NCBI RefSeq assembly: GCF_025643335.1
Contig: NZ_CP092489.1
Location: forward strand, 811,001-875,000
DNA length: 64,000 bases
Reading direction: 5' to 3'
Source: Endozoicomonas sp. Mp262
GTDB lineage: Bacteria > Pseudomonadota > Gammaproteobacteria > Pseudomonadales > Endozoicomonadaceae
The position numbers and the translations under genes were made by a program. Position 1 is the first letter of the stretch. Each line of letters begins with the position of its first letter. Of the stretch, positions 35,495 through 44,991 are shown one piece after another. The notes beneath the pieces are model-generated. The model was not told the origin of the DNA, searched no databases, and was given only the letters and a program-made list of their open reading frames with translations.

Positions 35495-36379
35495 TTAAAT
35501 GTTATTCCAGTACTTTTTAATATGCTGTATAACCCAGCGTGTCACTGGACTATCAGAACAGGTCTTATTCCAGATGATATCAATTTTGACATTGTTGTCC
35601 TGGCCACCAAAGGGAGGCTTGAACTCGAACAATGTCCCCTTGTTCAGCTCTTGCCTGACCATATGCCTTGGCAAAACCCCCCAACCTACGGCACGACAAA
35701 CCAGTTCCTTTACCCCCTGATAACTTTCCACTTCGATCATTTTCGTCGCACCAAGCATTAGCATTTCTTCAGTTATAGCCTGGCGCCCACTATTAATGAC
35801 AGCCTGAAAATGATTCAATTCCCGCTGCGAAGGTTCTGCCGTTATTTGGTTCAGAGGGTGCCCCGGAGATGCAACACAGGCAAAATTCATGGTTCCCACT
35901 GCATAGGTTAAACAGTTCTCAGGCACATGGCTACGACTAACCCCTAATCCAACCGAGGCTATACTTTCAGAGACAATGCTCACCAAATCGCCTGCCCCGG
36001 GGCTTAACCACTTTATTCTTGTTGCAGGGAACCGCTGTGTAATTTCTTTTAACAGTTCCGCTGACTGTGAAAACGGCAATGTATTTTCCACCGCAATAGG
36101 AAAGAAAAACTCCTCCTGCCGCAATGCACCTTCTACTTTATGAATAAAGTCTGCCTCTACCTGCAGAAGGTTCCTGGCATAAGGCAACAAAGCACTACCC
36201 GCATCTGTAAGGCTCAAGTCATTTCGGCTGCGTTTGAATAATTCCAGGCCAAGGTCAGTTTCAAGATGAGCAATAGCCTGACTCATGGCACTTCTGGATT
36301 TTGACAGTTTAGCTCCAGCCTTGACCATTGACTGGTAATCAGCGGTATAAACAAATGCCCTAATTTGATCCAGCTTCAT
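35495..36379 (-). CDS. LysR-family transcriptional regulator
   Basis: From ATG 36379 the product is 294 residues: a winged helix at the N-terminus (MKLDQIRAFVYTADYQSMVKAG, SRSAMSQAIAHLETDLGLELF) and a substrate-binding domain of the LysR type. The effector is not known. It lies 170 bases from a minus-strand SDR gene read in the same direction, which it may control. The longer frame from 36409 has no support. Confidence 0.9.
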   Translation of the reverse strand: MKLDQIRAFVYTADYQSMVKAGAKLSKSRSAMSQAIAHLETDLGLELFKRSRNDLSLTDAGSALLPYARNLLQVEADFIHKVEGALRQEEFFFPIAVENTLPFSQSAELLKEITQRFPATRIKWLSPGAGDLVSIVSESIASVGLGVSRSHVPENCLTYAVGTMNFACVASPGHPLNQITAEPSQRELNHFQAVINSGRQAITEEMLMLGATKMIEVESYQGVKELVCRAVGWGVLPRHMVRQELNKGTLFEFKPPFGGQDNNVKIDIIWNKTCSDSPVTRWVIQHIKKYWNNI

Positions 36380-36504
36380 ACTCAATGCTTCCACACTTTT
36401 TATATGCATACTACTGGGCTACCCTTCGAATAAAGCTGACTTGGATCAGCTTGCCGGGATTACGGGTAGCCACTTTCTACAAATAGAAATTTATTTTTTC
36501 CTTT

Positions 36505-36535
36505 CTTTCACCACAGAGGCACAGAGAACAGAGCA
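36505..36535. repeat. isolated ACCACAGAGGCACAGAG motif
   Basis: TTTCACCACAGAGGCACAG followed by AGAACAGAG is related to the arms of the hairpin element at 12740-12887 but lacks the second arm. It is probably a remnant half. Confidence 0.4.
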
Positions 36536-36549
36536 TTTTCATATAACTT

Positions 36550-37266
36550 TTAAAAAAACTCTCTCAGGGCGATCGGTTTGCAATGGATATCCAGTCTTTC
36601 AACCAATGCACCATCGCTCAGAGATAGCAAATAATCAACAGACTTCACTAAATCTTCAGGCTGTATTTTACTAGCATTGTCCATTAATCCATCATCGGTC
36701 ATATCCGTATTAACAACACTGGGACACAAACACGTCACCCTGACATTGTGGGATAACAACTCTTTAAACAATGCCTTTGAATAACTGATTATTGCAGCTT
36801 TGGTTGCCGAATAAGCACCTATTTTAGGAACACCCAGGATACCTGCCATAGAAGCAACATTAATAATATAACCGGCTTGATTCTGTCTCATTTGCTCAGC
36901 CACTTTATTACCAATCATCAACAGGCTTATGGCGTTGACGTTAAAAAGATCCCGTAGCTGATCACCTTTGATGTCAACCATACCACTTTCTATAATTCCG
37001 GCATTATTAAATAACAGGTCAATAGCTGGATGTATTTCAAGGATTTTCTGAATTTCTTTTTCGGTAACTGTAGTATCAACCAAGTCCAGAGGATAAAGAC
37101 TGATATTGCATTCAGGATAAGTTGACAATAACTGGCACCTTACCTGATCAAGCCTCTGTGGATTATTTGCTATCAAAACCAGATCATACCCTATGGATGC
37201 CAGATAATCCGCCACTGCCAGACCTATTCCACGGCTTCCACCAGTGATCATTGCCTGTTTTTTCAT
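36550..37266 (-). CDS. SDR-family oxidoreductase
   Basis: The protein (238 residues from ATG 37266) is a classical short-chain dehydrogenase: the NAD(P) loop ITGGSRGIGLAVADYL, LFNNAGIIES, the catalytic Ser in INVASMAG and the Y-x3-K in YSATKAAIISYSK, then CPSVVNTDMTDD. Substrate unknown. It resembles the 3-oxoacyl-ACP reductase/dehydrogenase group in length. A start at 37275 adds three residues. Confidence 0.9.
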   Translation of the reverse strand: MKKQAMITGGSRGIGLAVADYLASIGYDLVLIANNPQRLDQVRCQLLSTYPECNISLYPLDLVDTTVTEKEIQKILEIHPAIDLLFNNAGIIESGMVDIKGDQLRDLFNVNAISLLMIGNKVAEQMRQNQAGYIINVASMAGILGVPKIGAYSATKAAIISYSKALFKELLSHNVRVTCLCPSVVNTDMTDDGLMDNASKIQPEDLVKSVDYLLSLSDGALVERLDIHCKPIALREFF

Positions 37267-37867
37267 GTAGTACACCTTATTGATTATCTGATAGAAACTC
37301 CAAAGCAGGAGCTAGCAAACAGTATAAATCAATTCCCGAGGCAAACATATATTGGAACTATATCCAACAAAACAGGTCAAACCTGCCAGTGATATATTAA
37401 ATAAAACAGGCATCTTTAGTACTTTCCAAGAGATAGCTTGCAAGGCCGACAAATATAAGAAACATGATGCATAAGCAATAGGCTTTATTAAAATGAAAAA
37501 TATGTTTTTAGGTGTTTTTTTAACTGCATTCTTTTGCTTAAGTCATGCTGGAGTTATTTCTTATTCATATCAAGCAAAACTAAACCCTGACTCCATAGAA
37601 GAGCATAGCCATCAAGTTTTAGAGGCATTCGAAGGTTTTTTAGATGCACCTCATATAGAAAAAGCCGCTACCATTTTTAAAAACAACAATTTCAATCGCG
37701 CTATAACTTATCAATGTCTTATAGGTATAGGTTTCTTCAATAATCACAATTCATTTGGCAAACTAAGATTCCAGCAAAAAATAGAAGCCATTTCTGATTA
37801 CACCAATTTTCTTTCAACAATAGCATCCCCTTACGAATTATTCTTCAAAGAAAATAAAGCTCATGAT

Positions 37868-39512
37868 CAGCTATTCCCGTGACATCAATTAAATCACTGC
37901 AACAGCAAGGCTTACAGTAAATTCCAAATGGAGTGATTTCGCACAAAATAACGTCTACTTTTGATAGGGATACTTTATCAATGGCTGTCTCTCATGGCTT
38001 ATCCATTCCAAAAAAGTCGTAAGCATCTTTGTGCAAACAGTTTAATTACTACGATTTCTGAAAGTTATGAGCAAATTCCAGATGTCCGACCAAACAAGGA
38101 TTCCAGAAAAATAACAATACATGATGCCTCCATGTCCGCTTTTGCCATGATGCATCTCAAGTACCCATCGCTCCTCTCGTTTGAGCGTGATAAAACAGAG
38201 CAAGAAGTAAGGCATAACCTTGAGCACCTGTATCAGATAAAAAAACGTGCTCCCTGTGATACCAGTATGCGGGAAATCCTGGATCCAATAGATCCCGTAG
38301 AGTTCAAAAAGCCTTTTAAGACATTGCTGTCTAACGTCCAAAGGGGCGGATTACTGAAGGCATTCGAATTTCACTGCGGGAACTTGAAAAATCACTACTT
38401 GCTCCCGATCGATGGAACTGGGCTATTTTACTCCTGCAATAATAAAAAACCTTGTCAGGAGTGCTGTACTAAAAATAAGGGAAAGGCCAACGAAGCTCAC
38501 TACCACCAGTTAATGGCAGCATGCATTGCTCACCCGGATCAAAAAACAGTCTTGCCATTGGCACCGGAAGCCATAGTTTGCCAGGACGGTTCGACCAAAA
38601 ATGACTGTGAAAAAAATGCCATTAAACGGTTGTTTGCCACCATACGAGAGCATCACCCACGTCTAAAGTTCGTTATTCTTCTGGACAGTCTTTATGCTGA
38701 CAACCCCACTGTCCAACTGATTAAGAGTTATGGCTGGCATTACATCATTGTCGCGAAAGATGGCAACCATGCCTCGCTGGTTGAAGCGATGGATGAGCTG
38801 GATAAAGAAGGAAAAGTTCACCGTGCTGAAAAAGTTAATGAAGAGACTGGAATTAAGTGGTGGTTTCGCTATGCCAATGACGTCAGGCTGAACAAGGCAA
38901 AATATGCAGAACAGGTTAATGTGCTTGATTTTGTCGAAACCGATAAAAAAGGTAAACAGCATATCTGGTGCTGGGTGACTGATATTCCGCTTAACGAAGA
39001 AACCATAGAACCCGTCATGAAAGGAGGGCGCTGCCGATGGCATATTGAGAACCAGACGTTTAACACCCTGAAAAATCAAGGCTACGATCTCGAACATAAC
39101 TACGGTCACGGTGAGAAGCACTTAGCCACAAATCTGGCCTATCTGACGATGCTTGCTTTTCTCGTAGATCAAATACAGGAACTGTGCTGTCCCCAGTTTC
39201 AGGAAGCTTTAAGAACCCGCTCAAAAGGAGTCCGTATAGCATTATGGAAATGGATACAGGGCTATTTTTTGCATTGGCTGATAAAAACGTGGGAGGGGCT
39301 TTTTTACACAGTAACTCATGGTATTGAAGAGAAAAGGGTGATTCCATTCGATACATCATAACCGGCCATATCGTAGCTACGTTCAGGGGTGACATTTTTT
39401 CTTTAAAGCTCCGCTTTGTTAATTGGCGGCTCAGTTTTGATCGGCTTCATTATTTTTGCTGCCTTATTGTCAATACCAACGATCATCGACGTTCATCATG
39501 CGGGAATAGCTG
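37868..39512 (+). mobile_element. 1645-bp IS, full copy A
   Basis: Terminal inverted repeats CAGCTATTCCCG flank the element, with a 9-bp duplication GCTCATGAT on each side. It carries one transposase gene whose product is identical to that of the copy at 46274-47918, and it has the same length. Identical products and intact duplications mean recent movement. Confidence 0.92.
37961..39361 (+). CDS. DDE transposase of IS copy A (IS4-like)
   Basis: The 466-residue protein has a DDE layout: IDGTGLFYSCNNKKPCQECC (first Asp), FVILLDSLYADNPTVQ (second Asp) and GGRCRWHIENQTFNTLKNQGYDLEHNYGHG (Glu, with the R-x3-E spacing of the IS4 group). A cysteine cluster (CNNKKPCQECC) near residue 170 may bind zinc. 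The C-terminal half is helical. It is probably active. Confidence 0.88.
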   Translation: MIGILYQWLSLMAYPFQKSRKHLCANSLITTISESYEQIPDVRPNKDSRKITIHDASMSAFAMMHLKYPSLLSFERDKTEQEVRHNLEHLYQIKKRAPCDTSMREILDPIDPVEFKKPFKTLLSNVQRGGLLKAFEFHCGNLKNHYLLPIDGTGLFYSCNNKKPCQECCTKNKGKANEAHYHQLMAACIAHPDQKTVLPLAPEAIVCQDGSTKNDCEKNAIKRLFATIREHHPRLKFVILLDSLYADNPTVQLIKSYGWHYIIVAKDGNHASLVEAMDELDKEGKVHRAEKVNEETGIKWWFRYANDVRLNKAKYAEQVNVLDFVETDKKGKQHIWCWVTDIPLNEETIEPVMKGGRCRWHIENQTFNTLKNQGYDLEHNYGHGEKHLATNLAYLTMLAFLVDQIQELCCPQFQEALRTRSKGVRIALWKWIQGYFLHWLIKTWEGLFYTVTHGIEEKRVIPFDTS

Positions 39513-41067
39513 GCTCATGATCTAATAGCGCGTTTTTCGAAAAATAATGAGGCGGTTGCTCTTTGTGAGCAAGCAGCCGATTTTAAGGCGAGCTTAATCA
39601 TAGACAATGAAGATGAGATTTCTTCTCCAATATGTCAAACCCCCAACTTTAAATCAGTTGATGAAGTTAAAGTTTTTTTTGACAATACTTCTTGCAGTTC
39701 TAGAAGCATATTAGAATCCATCACCCCAAAAAGCAACAAATACTTATTAAAAGAACTCGCATCCCTTTTATTGCCTGACCTTGATTTTGATCGTACGTCA
39801 CCTCTCCCCAAGGAGAGTTTTGATATGGAAAAAATTAGAATCATGCTGACTTCTGGAAACAGCACTGTAATCAAACATGCTCTCCTGAAAATCGAGGAGG
39901 ATAATTTCACACTCATCGGCATCGCCAATATTAATGGACAATTCTCTGGCCATTTTAAACGGTTAGGAGAAAAAAGTGCTGAAAGTCATAGAATGCTGCT
40001 GGTAGCTCTCAACTACGAAGTTTTAATGGATAGAGACATTATAAATAGACTGGATGGATTTATTTTGCCCGGTAATGATGACACTTATAACAGCGTTAGA
40101 AATTATTCCTTTCTTCCCTTTTCATGGAATGATATGCAGCCGGGGATGACTCATGAGACTGAGCATTTATATCAATTAATATACAGCTATGCTATGGATC
40201 GCAAGATGCCATTATTAGGAACCTGCGCTGGAAACCAACATCTTGCCCTACACCAATATGGAAAACTGGCTAAACTTCCTCGTCCATTTACTGGTTATAT
40301 TGATGTAACGCTGGTTCCTGCAACCTTAAATCACTATATGGCTATGAATCCCTCAGAACAGCTTAAAGCCCTCAATCAGTGTCATTTGCCTGAAATGACA
40401 GTTCAGGGCACCGTAATGCATTCTTATGCCATAGAGGAACCTGGGGAAGATGTTGTTGTAGGGGGATATACTCCGGGGAAACGTCATCCGGTTATTATGG
40501 CCGCCAGTATGGGAGGGCATATTTCAACCTTTCAGTTTCATCCTGAGTATGCGTATAAGGAAGGAACCGATGGAAAAGATATTAATTCCAACATTATTGA
40601 CAATTTTATACATCAGGTGAGCGCTTATCACACGATGAAAAGCAACGGTGCAGCCTTTTATTACCATAGGGATATGCAGTCGCTGCTAAGACGATTAAAT
40701 GACTGCCAGGAATCAAGATTTAAAGCAGATGAAAAGAATGAAGTCTGGTTTTCAGGCCGTACATCTTATAAATACACTATGCCTGTATCACAGAGAAAAC
40801 TATCTGTTCAACTAACCCCAGGGGTTGACTTGTCAGATTACAGCCATTCAGAAGACGAGTTGGAATGGGTTCTCATCAATAATAAAAACGGTATGTCATT
40901 AACTATTGATAAATCGAACCCCAGGCAAGTGATCGAGCTTATCAGAAAATGGTAAAAGCAACCCTGTGAAAAGGTAGCAGGAATCATTTTTTATACCCAA
41001 TAACAGCATGTCTGCCACTGCTATTGAGTACGCTTAGTCATGTTGTACCGCTCTTCCCTATTTTCGG

Positions 41068-41634
41068 CTAGTGAAACTCTACAGAGAAAGTCACCGGCAC
41101 CGCATAGCCAATACTATCCAGCCCTGCTAACTGACGAAGCTTGTCAATACCTTTCACCATATCAAACTCCCGGGCATTAATAATCAGAGGCTCGATGGTT
41201 GTAACACTCAGCCCACCACTTTTCAGGCGAATCACATTGACCTTGGTAGTCACGGGTACTTTTTGCCCATGAAGCTCCAGCTCACCATCCAGGGTCTTTG
41301 GCATCACTTCCCCTTCAGGCAGTGAAGCAACCAGTCCTGAGTCAATATTTGCAGTAAATCGGGCTGTAGCAAATGTTGATACCTCAAATAGGTAATCCCG
41401 CATCCGCTGATCACGAATACCAATTTTGCTATCAATACTGGCGAGATCCAGAGTCACCTCGGCCTTATTTCCCTTATACGATCCAGACAAATTCTTAATG
41501 CGGTGAACCTCTGCAACCTGATTTTGCTTGATGCTGATAAAGGTCAGTGAAGACTTATCATTGATCAGCGTCATATCTGCAAAACCAATAGTGCTAAAGC
41601 AAAAAGCCATGATGGCAACCAGCAACTTATTCAT
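41068..41634 (-). CDS. YceI-family periplasmic protein
   Basis: The 188-residue protein has a signal peptide (MNKLLVAIMAFCFSTIGFA) and the lipocalin-like YceI beta-barrel pattern: LTFISIKQNQVAEVHRIKNLSGS, DLASIDSKIGIRDQRMRDYLFEV and ARFTANID. YceI proteins bind isoprenoid or other lipids in the periplasm. Here the N-terminal part fits the subgroup that is often annotated only as 'YceI domain'. Confidence 0.85.
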   Translation of the reverse strand: MNKLLVAIMAFCFSTIGFADMTLINDKSSLTFISIKQNQVAEVHRIKNLSGSYKGNKAEVTLDLASIDSKIGIRDQRMRDYLFEVSTFATARFTANIDSGLVASLPEGEVMPKTLDGELELHGQKVPVTTKVNVIRLKSGGLSVTTIEPLIINAREFDMVKGIDKLRQLAGLDSIGYAVPVTFSVEFH

Positions 41635-41694
41635 AGTTCATTCCCAAATAGTTGTTATTTTTCTAACTGAACAATATCTTAAATAAAAAGGAAG

Positions 41695-41958
41695 TTATAT
41701 CAATCCATTGACCTTCAGCACCTTAAAGATTTTTTTGCCGCTTCTCGCCAAAGAGCTAATATCTCCAAAATCCGGCGTCTCCCCATGACTCAATTTATAG
41801 TCCCAGTTATCAACTTCCGACTCAAGGTACTCTAGCAGTTTTTTTGAGCAGCCCTTACAAGACCCGGAGCAGATATCTGACTCTGGCATATCAAATGGAA
41901 TTTCCTCACGAATTCTTCCGATCAGTTCCCTCATTGCTTCACTGGTTCCCGGTTTCAA
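41695..41958 (-). CDS. small Cys-cluster protein
   Basis: The 87-residue protein contains DICSGSCKGCSKKLLEYLESEVDNW: three closely spaced cysteines in an otherwise helical, charged sequence, which could bind a metal. It is read in the same direction as, and 25 bases after, the SET-domain gene. I do not recognise it. Confidence 0.6.
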   Translation of the reverse strand: MKPGTSEAMRELIGRIREEIPFDMPESDICSGSCKGCSKKLLEYLESEVDNWDYKLSHGETPDFGDISSLARSGKKIFKVLKVNGLI

Positions 41959-41983
41959 ACAATCACTCTCTTGCCATCATGCA

Positions 41984-42370
41984 TTAATCCTGCCAGTTAA
42001 TGATATCACCATTCCACAGGGGAGAGTGGTCGTTTGGAGAGCCATTATAATTAATGGTAATCTCTTCATTGGCCAGAATTTTTTTGATGGACCTGAACTC
42101 GATCATTTGCTCTTCAGGCTTGACGATATAGACCGCATTCGGTGTATAAGAATGGTTGTAGATCGAACCAAGACCCAAGGCAATGGCACCCGCTGAGGAC
42201 TCCCTGCCCCAAGAGAAGTAATAGTTATACAGCATGGTATCATCGATTTTTGCCAGCTCTTCTGCCGGAATTTCGAGAACCGGACAACGCTCTATCAGCT
42301 CATCACGGAGAATCTTTGAGTCTGAAAAAACACCCCGCCCTTTTGCGCCACAACTTGATACATAGAGCAT
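41984..42370 (-). CDS. SET-domain protein (putative protein-lysine methyltransferase)
   Basis: From ATG 42370 the product is 128 residues, essentially a bare SET domain: KGRGVFSDSKILRDELIERCPV (N-SET start), LGLGSIYNHSYTPNA, the N-H-S motif that binds S-adenosylmethionine, and EITINYNGSPND with the catalytic Tyr. It lacks pre- and post-SET cysteines. SET proteins are common in eukaryotes and in host-associated bacteria, where some modify host or bacterial proteins; the target here is unknown. Confidence 0.82.
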   Translation of the reverse strand: MLYVSSCGAKGRGVFSDSKILRDELIERCPVLEIPAEELAKIDDTMLYNYYFSWGRESSAGAIALGLGSIYNHSYTPNAVYIVKPEEQMIEFRSIKKILANEEITINYNGSPNDHSPLWNGDIINWQD

Positions 42371-42464
42371 TATACAACCCCACAGATACATACTTTGTTT
42401 TTATTATTCTGTACACCAGGACATCATAAAATGGATTTGCGCCCGCAATAAAGAGGCACAGTGA

Positions 42465-43151
42465 TCAAATTATAGTTGGCTCGGTTGAAGCCTCAGGAAA
42501 AAGCGTCACCATATCCCCCCGGTGCCACTGGGGATATTTGTTCATCACTGCGGCAAATAACGGGCTTTGTATAAAGGTATTTAGCCAGCACTTGATCTTT
42601 AGGTACTGGCTTTCAGCAAACCAGCGCTTATCCACTAAAGAAAACTGGCGAATAAAAGGCACAATGGCGGCATCACTGAAACCAAACCTATTGCCTTGAA
42701 GATAATGACCACTGTTCAGACACTGCTCAATTTCAGCCAGAAAATGTTCACATTGCCTGCGGTAATCTTCTTTACTCTGTTCAGGATAACGATCAGCATA
42801 CTTATAACGATCCAGCCAATGCTTGAAGTCTGTATCATTTTGCTTAATCAGTGCCGTTAGTTGCTCTCTGGCTTTTGGAAACTCTGCGTAACACCAGTGG
42901 TCAGGATCATTCTGTTGCAAAGCCCAATCCATAATATCAAGGCTTTCATCAAGCACCTGTCCATTCTCAAGTACCAGGACAGGCACTGTTGCCTTACGGG
43001 ATAAGGCCACCAGCTCTTCTGGCTTATCCCTTAAGACAACCTCTCTTAATTCAACCTGAACACCACAATAATAAAGTGCAAGTCGTGCCCGAATGGCGTA
43101 GGGACAACGCCGAAAGGAATATAAAACCGGCTTTTTTAATTGCCCCATCAA
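42465..43151 (-). CDS. glutathione S-transferase family protein
   Basis: The 228-residue protein has a thioredoxin-fold N-terminus (YSFRRCPYAIRARLALYYCG, with Cys at the active-site position, and KATVPVLVLENGQVLDESLDIMDW, the cis-Pro and Glu-Ser glutathione site) and an all-helical C-terminal domain. The Cys-Pro-Tyr motif suggests an omega-like thiol transferase activity. Its start overlaps the C39-type gene by four bases, so they are probably co-transcribed. Confidence 0.87.
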   Translation of the reverse strand: MMGQLKKPVLYSFRRCPYAIRARLALYYCGVQVELREVVLRDKPEELVALSRKATVPVLVLENGQVLDESLDIMDWALQQNDPDHWCYAEFPKAREQLTALIKQNDTDFKHWLDRYKYADRYPEQSKEDYRRQCEHFLAEIEQCLNSGHYLQGNRFGFSDAAIVPFIRQFSLVDKRWFAESQYLKIKCWLNTFIQSPLFAAVMNKYPQWHRGDMVTLFPEASTEPTII

Positions 43152-43723
43152 ACCTCCTCAGGTACAGAGATGGTAATGATATTGCCATTCACTGAGAAGG
43201 ATTGTAGAAAACGGGCACGATCAATACGGTAATGTGACCACTGCTCACCTTCTTCAGAGGACGGGTGATGAATAATGTAGCCATCATCATGGATACCGAT
43301 GATAAGCACTAAATGACCGCCCTTCTTCTCCGGGTTAAACCCACAGCTCACCGAGGCAATAACCAGACGGTTTTTCTCCAGTTCATCATCAATTATGCCA
43401 AGCTCCGTACCCACACTCTGGCATAGACCTGAAATGCCATACTCGCTGGCCACATCAAGCAACCCCTGATGAATCCAGCCAACGCCTTTCATATAACCAT
43501 CAACTGCCAGCCCTTGCTCAAGCAAAGCCTTTAACGGAACCACTTCACCTGTTATCCGGGCTATCACCATTTTCAGGCAGGCCAGTCCACAAATGCGCTT
43601 TGTCCAGGATTCAGCCTCCTCCATGGAGTCAAACCCTTCCTGTTGATGGTTGGCCTGTGTCAATCGCTGTGAATAAAAGGGTGTGTCTAGCATACTCTCA
43701 ACTTGATAACGTTCTTTGGTCAT
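43148..43723 (-). CDS. C39-like cysteine peptidase
   Basis: The 191-residue protein shows a papain-like C39 pattern: the nucleophile Cys in RICGLACLKMVIAR (about residue 45), the His in KKGGHLVLIIGIHDDGYIIHHPS (about residue 136) and an Asp-containing strand beyond. There is no signal peptide. C39 domains process leader peptides or cleave murein-linked peptides, but stand-alone copies have varied roles. Four-base overlap with the GST gene. Confidence 0.78.
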   Translation of the reverse strand: MTKERYQVESMLDTPFYSQRLTQANHQQEGFDSMEEAESWTKRICGLACLKMVIARITGEVVPLKALLEQGLAVDGYMKGVGWIHQGLLDVASEYGISGLCQSVGTELGIIDDELEKNRLVIASVSCGFNPEKKGGHLVLIIGIHDDGYIIHHPSSEEGEQWSHYRIDRARFLQSFSVNGNIITISVPEEV

Positions 43724-43876
43724 TCAAATCGTACTACTGATTTGGTACTACTCTCAATCCGCTATTTTATGTCCATATTGTCGTTAGCCTGACAGCCTCC
43801 TATAATGCCTCTTCGTTTTTTCAGCCGAGCTGCTATATGGCCCGGCATCTGCAACCCAACTGGGGTTTTCCAACCC

Positions 43877-44887
43877 ATGAGCAAAACTAAAGTACTGACT
43901 GGTATCACAACAACAGGCACTCCGCACCTTGGTAACTACGTGGGAGCCATCAAACCTGCCATAGAACAAAGTTGGCGTGATGATATCCAGTCCTACTATT
44001 TCCTGGCGGACTACCATGCGCTAATTAAGGGACGCGATCCCAAGCGCATTCATCAATCCGGTCTGGAAATTGCTGCCACCTGGCTGGCTCTGGGATTGGA
44101 TACGGATCGGGTAACCTTCTACCGTCAGTCTGATGTACCGGAAATCATGGAACTGAACTGGATTATAGGTTGCATGACCGCAAAGGGTCTGATGAATCGC
44201 GCCCATGCTTATAAAGCGGCAGTCCAGGCCAACGAAGAAGCCGGTGAAAAGGATCCTGATAAAGCGGTGACTATGGGGCTGTTCTGCTACCCGGTATTAA
44301 TGGCCGCCGACATCCTGATGTTTAATGCCCACAAAGTCCCTGTTGGCCGTGACCAGGTACAACACCTGGAAATGGCCCGGGATATTGCGGGTCGCATGAA
44401 CCATCACTACAAAACCAAGTTCATCTTGCCTGAGGCCATTGTGGGCGAAAATACCGCGGTTCTGAATGGGCTTGATGGCCGCAAGATGAGCAAGAGCTAT
44501 GACAATACCATTCCTCTGTTCTGTACTGAAAAGAAACTGCTGAAGCTGATCCGTAAAATCAAGACAAACTCCCTTGAGCCAGGCCAGCCTAAAGACCCGG
44601 ATGGCTGTACACTGTTCCAGATCTTTTCCGCTTTTGCCAATGAAGCAGAAATTGCCGAGAAGCGTAAACAGTATGAAGCTGGTGCTGGCTGGGGCGACCT
44701 CAAGAATCAGCTGTTTGAATACGTTAACGCCCAGCTGGCGGATGCCCGCGAGCGCTATAACACCCTGATTGAAGACCCTGCCTTTATTGAAGCGGAACTG
44801 AAAAAAGGTGCAGAAAAAGCGCGTGCTGAGGCCACACCGTTTATTGCCAATATTCGTAAGGCGGTGGGTATCAGTCCGTTTGCCTGA
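43877..44887 (+). CDS. trpS: tryptophanyl-tRNA synthetase
   Basis: TrpS charges tRNA-Trp. From ATG 43877 the product is 336 residues: [17 protein letters not shown] (the HIGH-equivalent), [39 protein letters not shown] and [15 protein letters not shown] (KMSKS loop). An in-frame extension to 43805 has no ribosome site and no family counterpart. The length matches the shorter proteobacterial TrpS. Confidence 0.95.
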   Translation: MSKTKVLTGITTTGTPHLGNYVGAIKPAIEQSWRDDIQSYYFLADYHALIKGRDPKRIHQSGLEIAATWLALGLDTDRVTFYRQSDVPEIMELNWIIGCMTAKGLMNRAHAYKAAVQANEEAGEKDPDKAVTMGLFCYPVLMAADILMFNAHKVPVGRDQVQHLEMARDIAGRMNHHYKTKFILPEAIVGENTAVLNGLDGRKMSKSYDNTIPLFCTEKKLLKLIRKIKTNSLEPGQPKDPDGCTLFQIFSAFANEAEIAEKRKQYEAGAGWGDLKNQLFEYVNAQLADARERYNTLIEDPAFIEAELKKGAEKARAEATPFIANIRKAVGISPFA

Positions 44888-44991
44888 CTTGGGTTGAACC
44901 TAAAATGCTCATGACTGATAGAACCAGCCATAAGCGTTTGTACCCGCAAAGCTGTGATCATATCACTCACAAAAAAAGACATATAAATAAT

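Larger units (their letters stand above)
37493..40955 (+). pseudogene. secreted class I glutamine amidotransferase-like gene split by an IS
   Basis: The first part (37493-37867) has a signal peptide (MKNMFLGVFLTAFFCLSHAG) and is interrupted after codon 125. The 9-bp duplication GCTCATGAT (37859-37867 and 39513-39521) reads AHD in frame on both sides, and the frame continues open from 39522 (LIARFSKNNEAVALCEQ) to 40955. The restored protein would be about 602 residues. Its later half is a peptidase C26/GATase domain: DGFILPGNDDTY, the nucleophile Cys in LLGTCAGNQHLAL, and the His in TFQFHPEY. The N-terminal 270 residues are unrecognised. A truncated amidotransferase piece may still be made from an internal ATG (39771 or later), lacking the signal. 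Confidence 0.8.
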
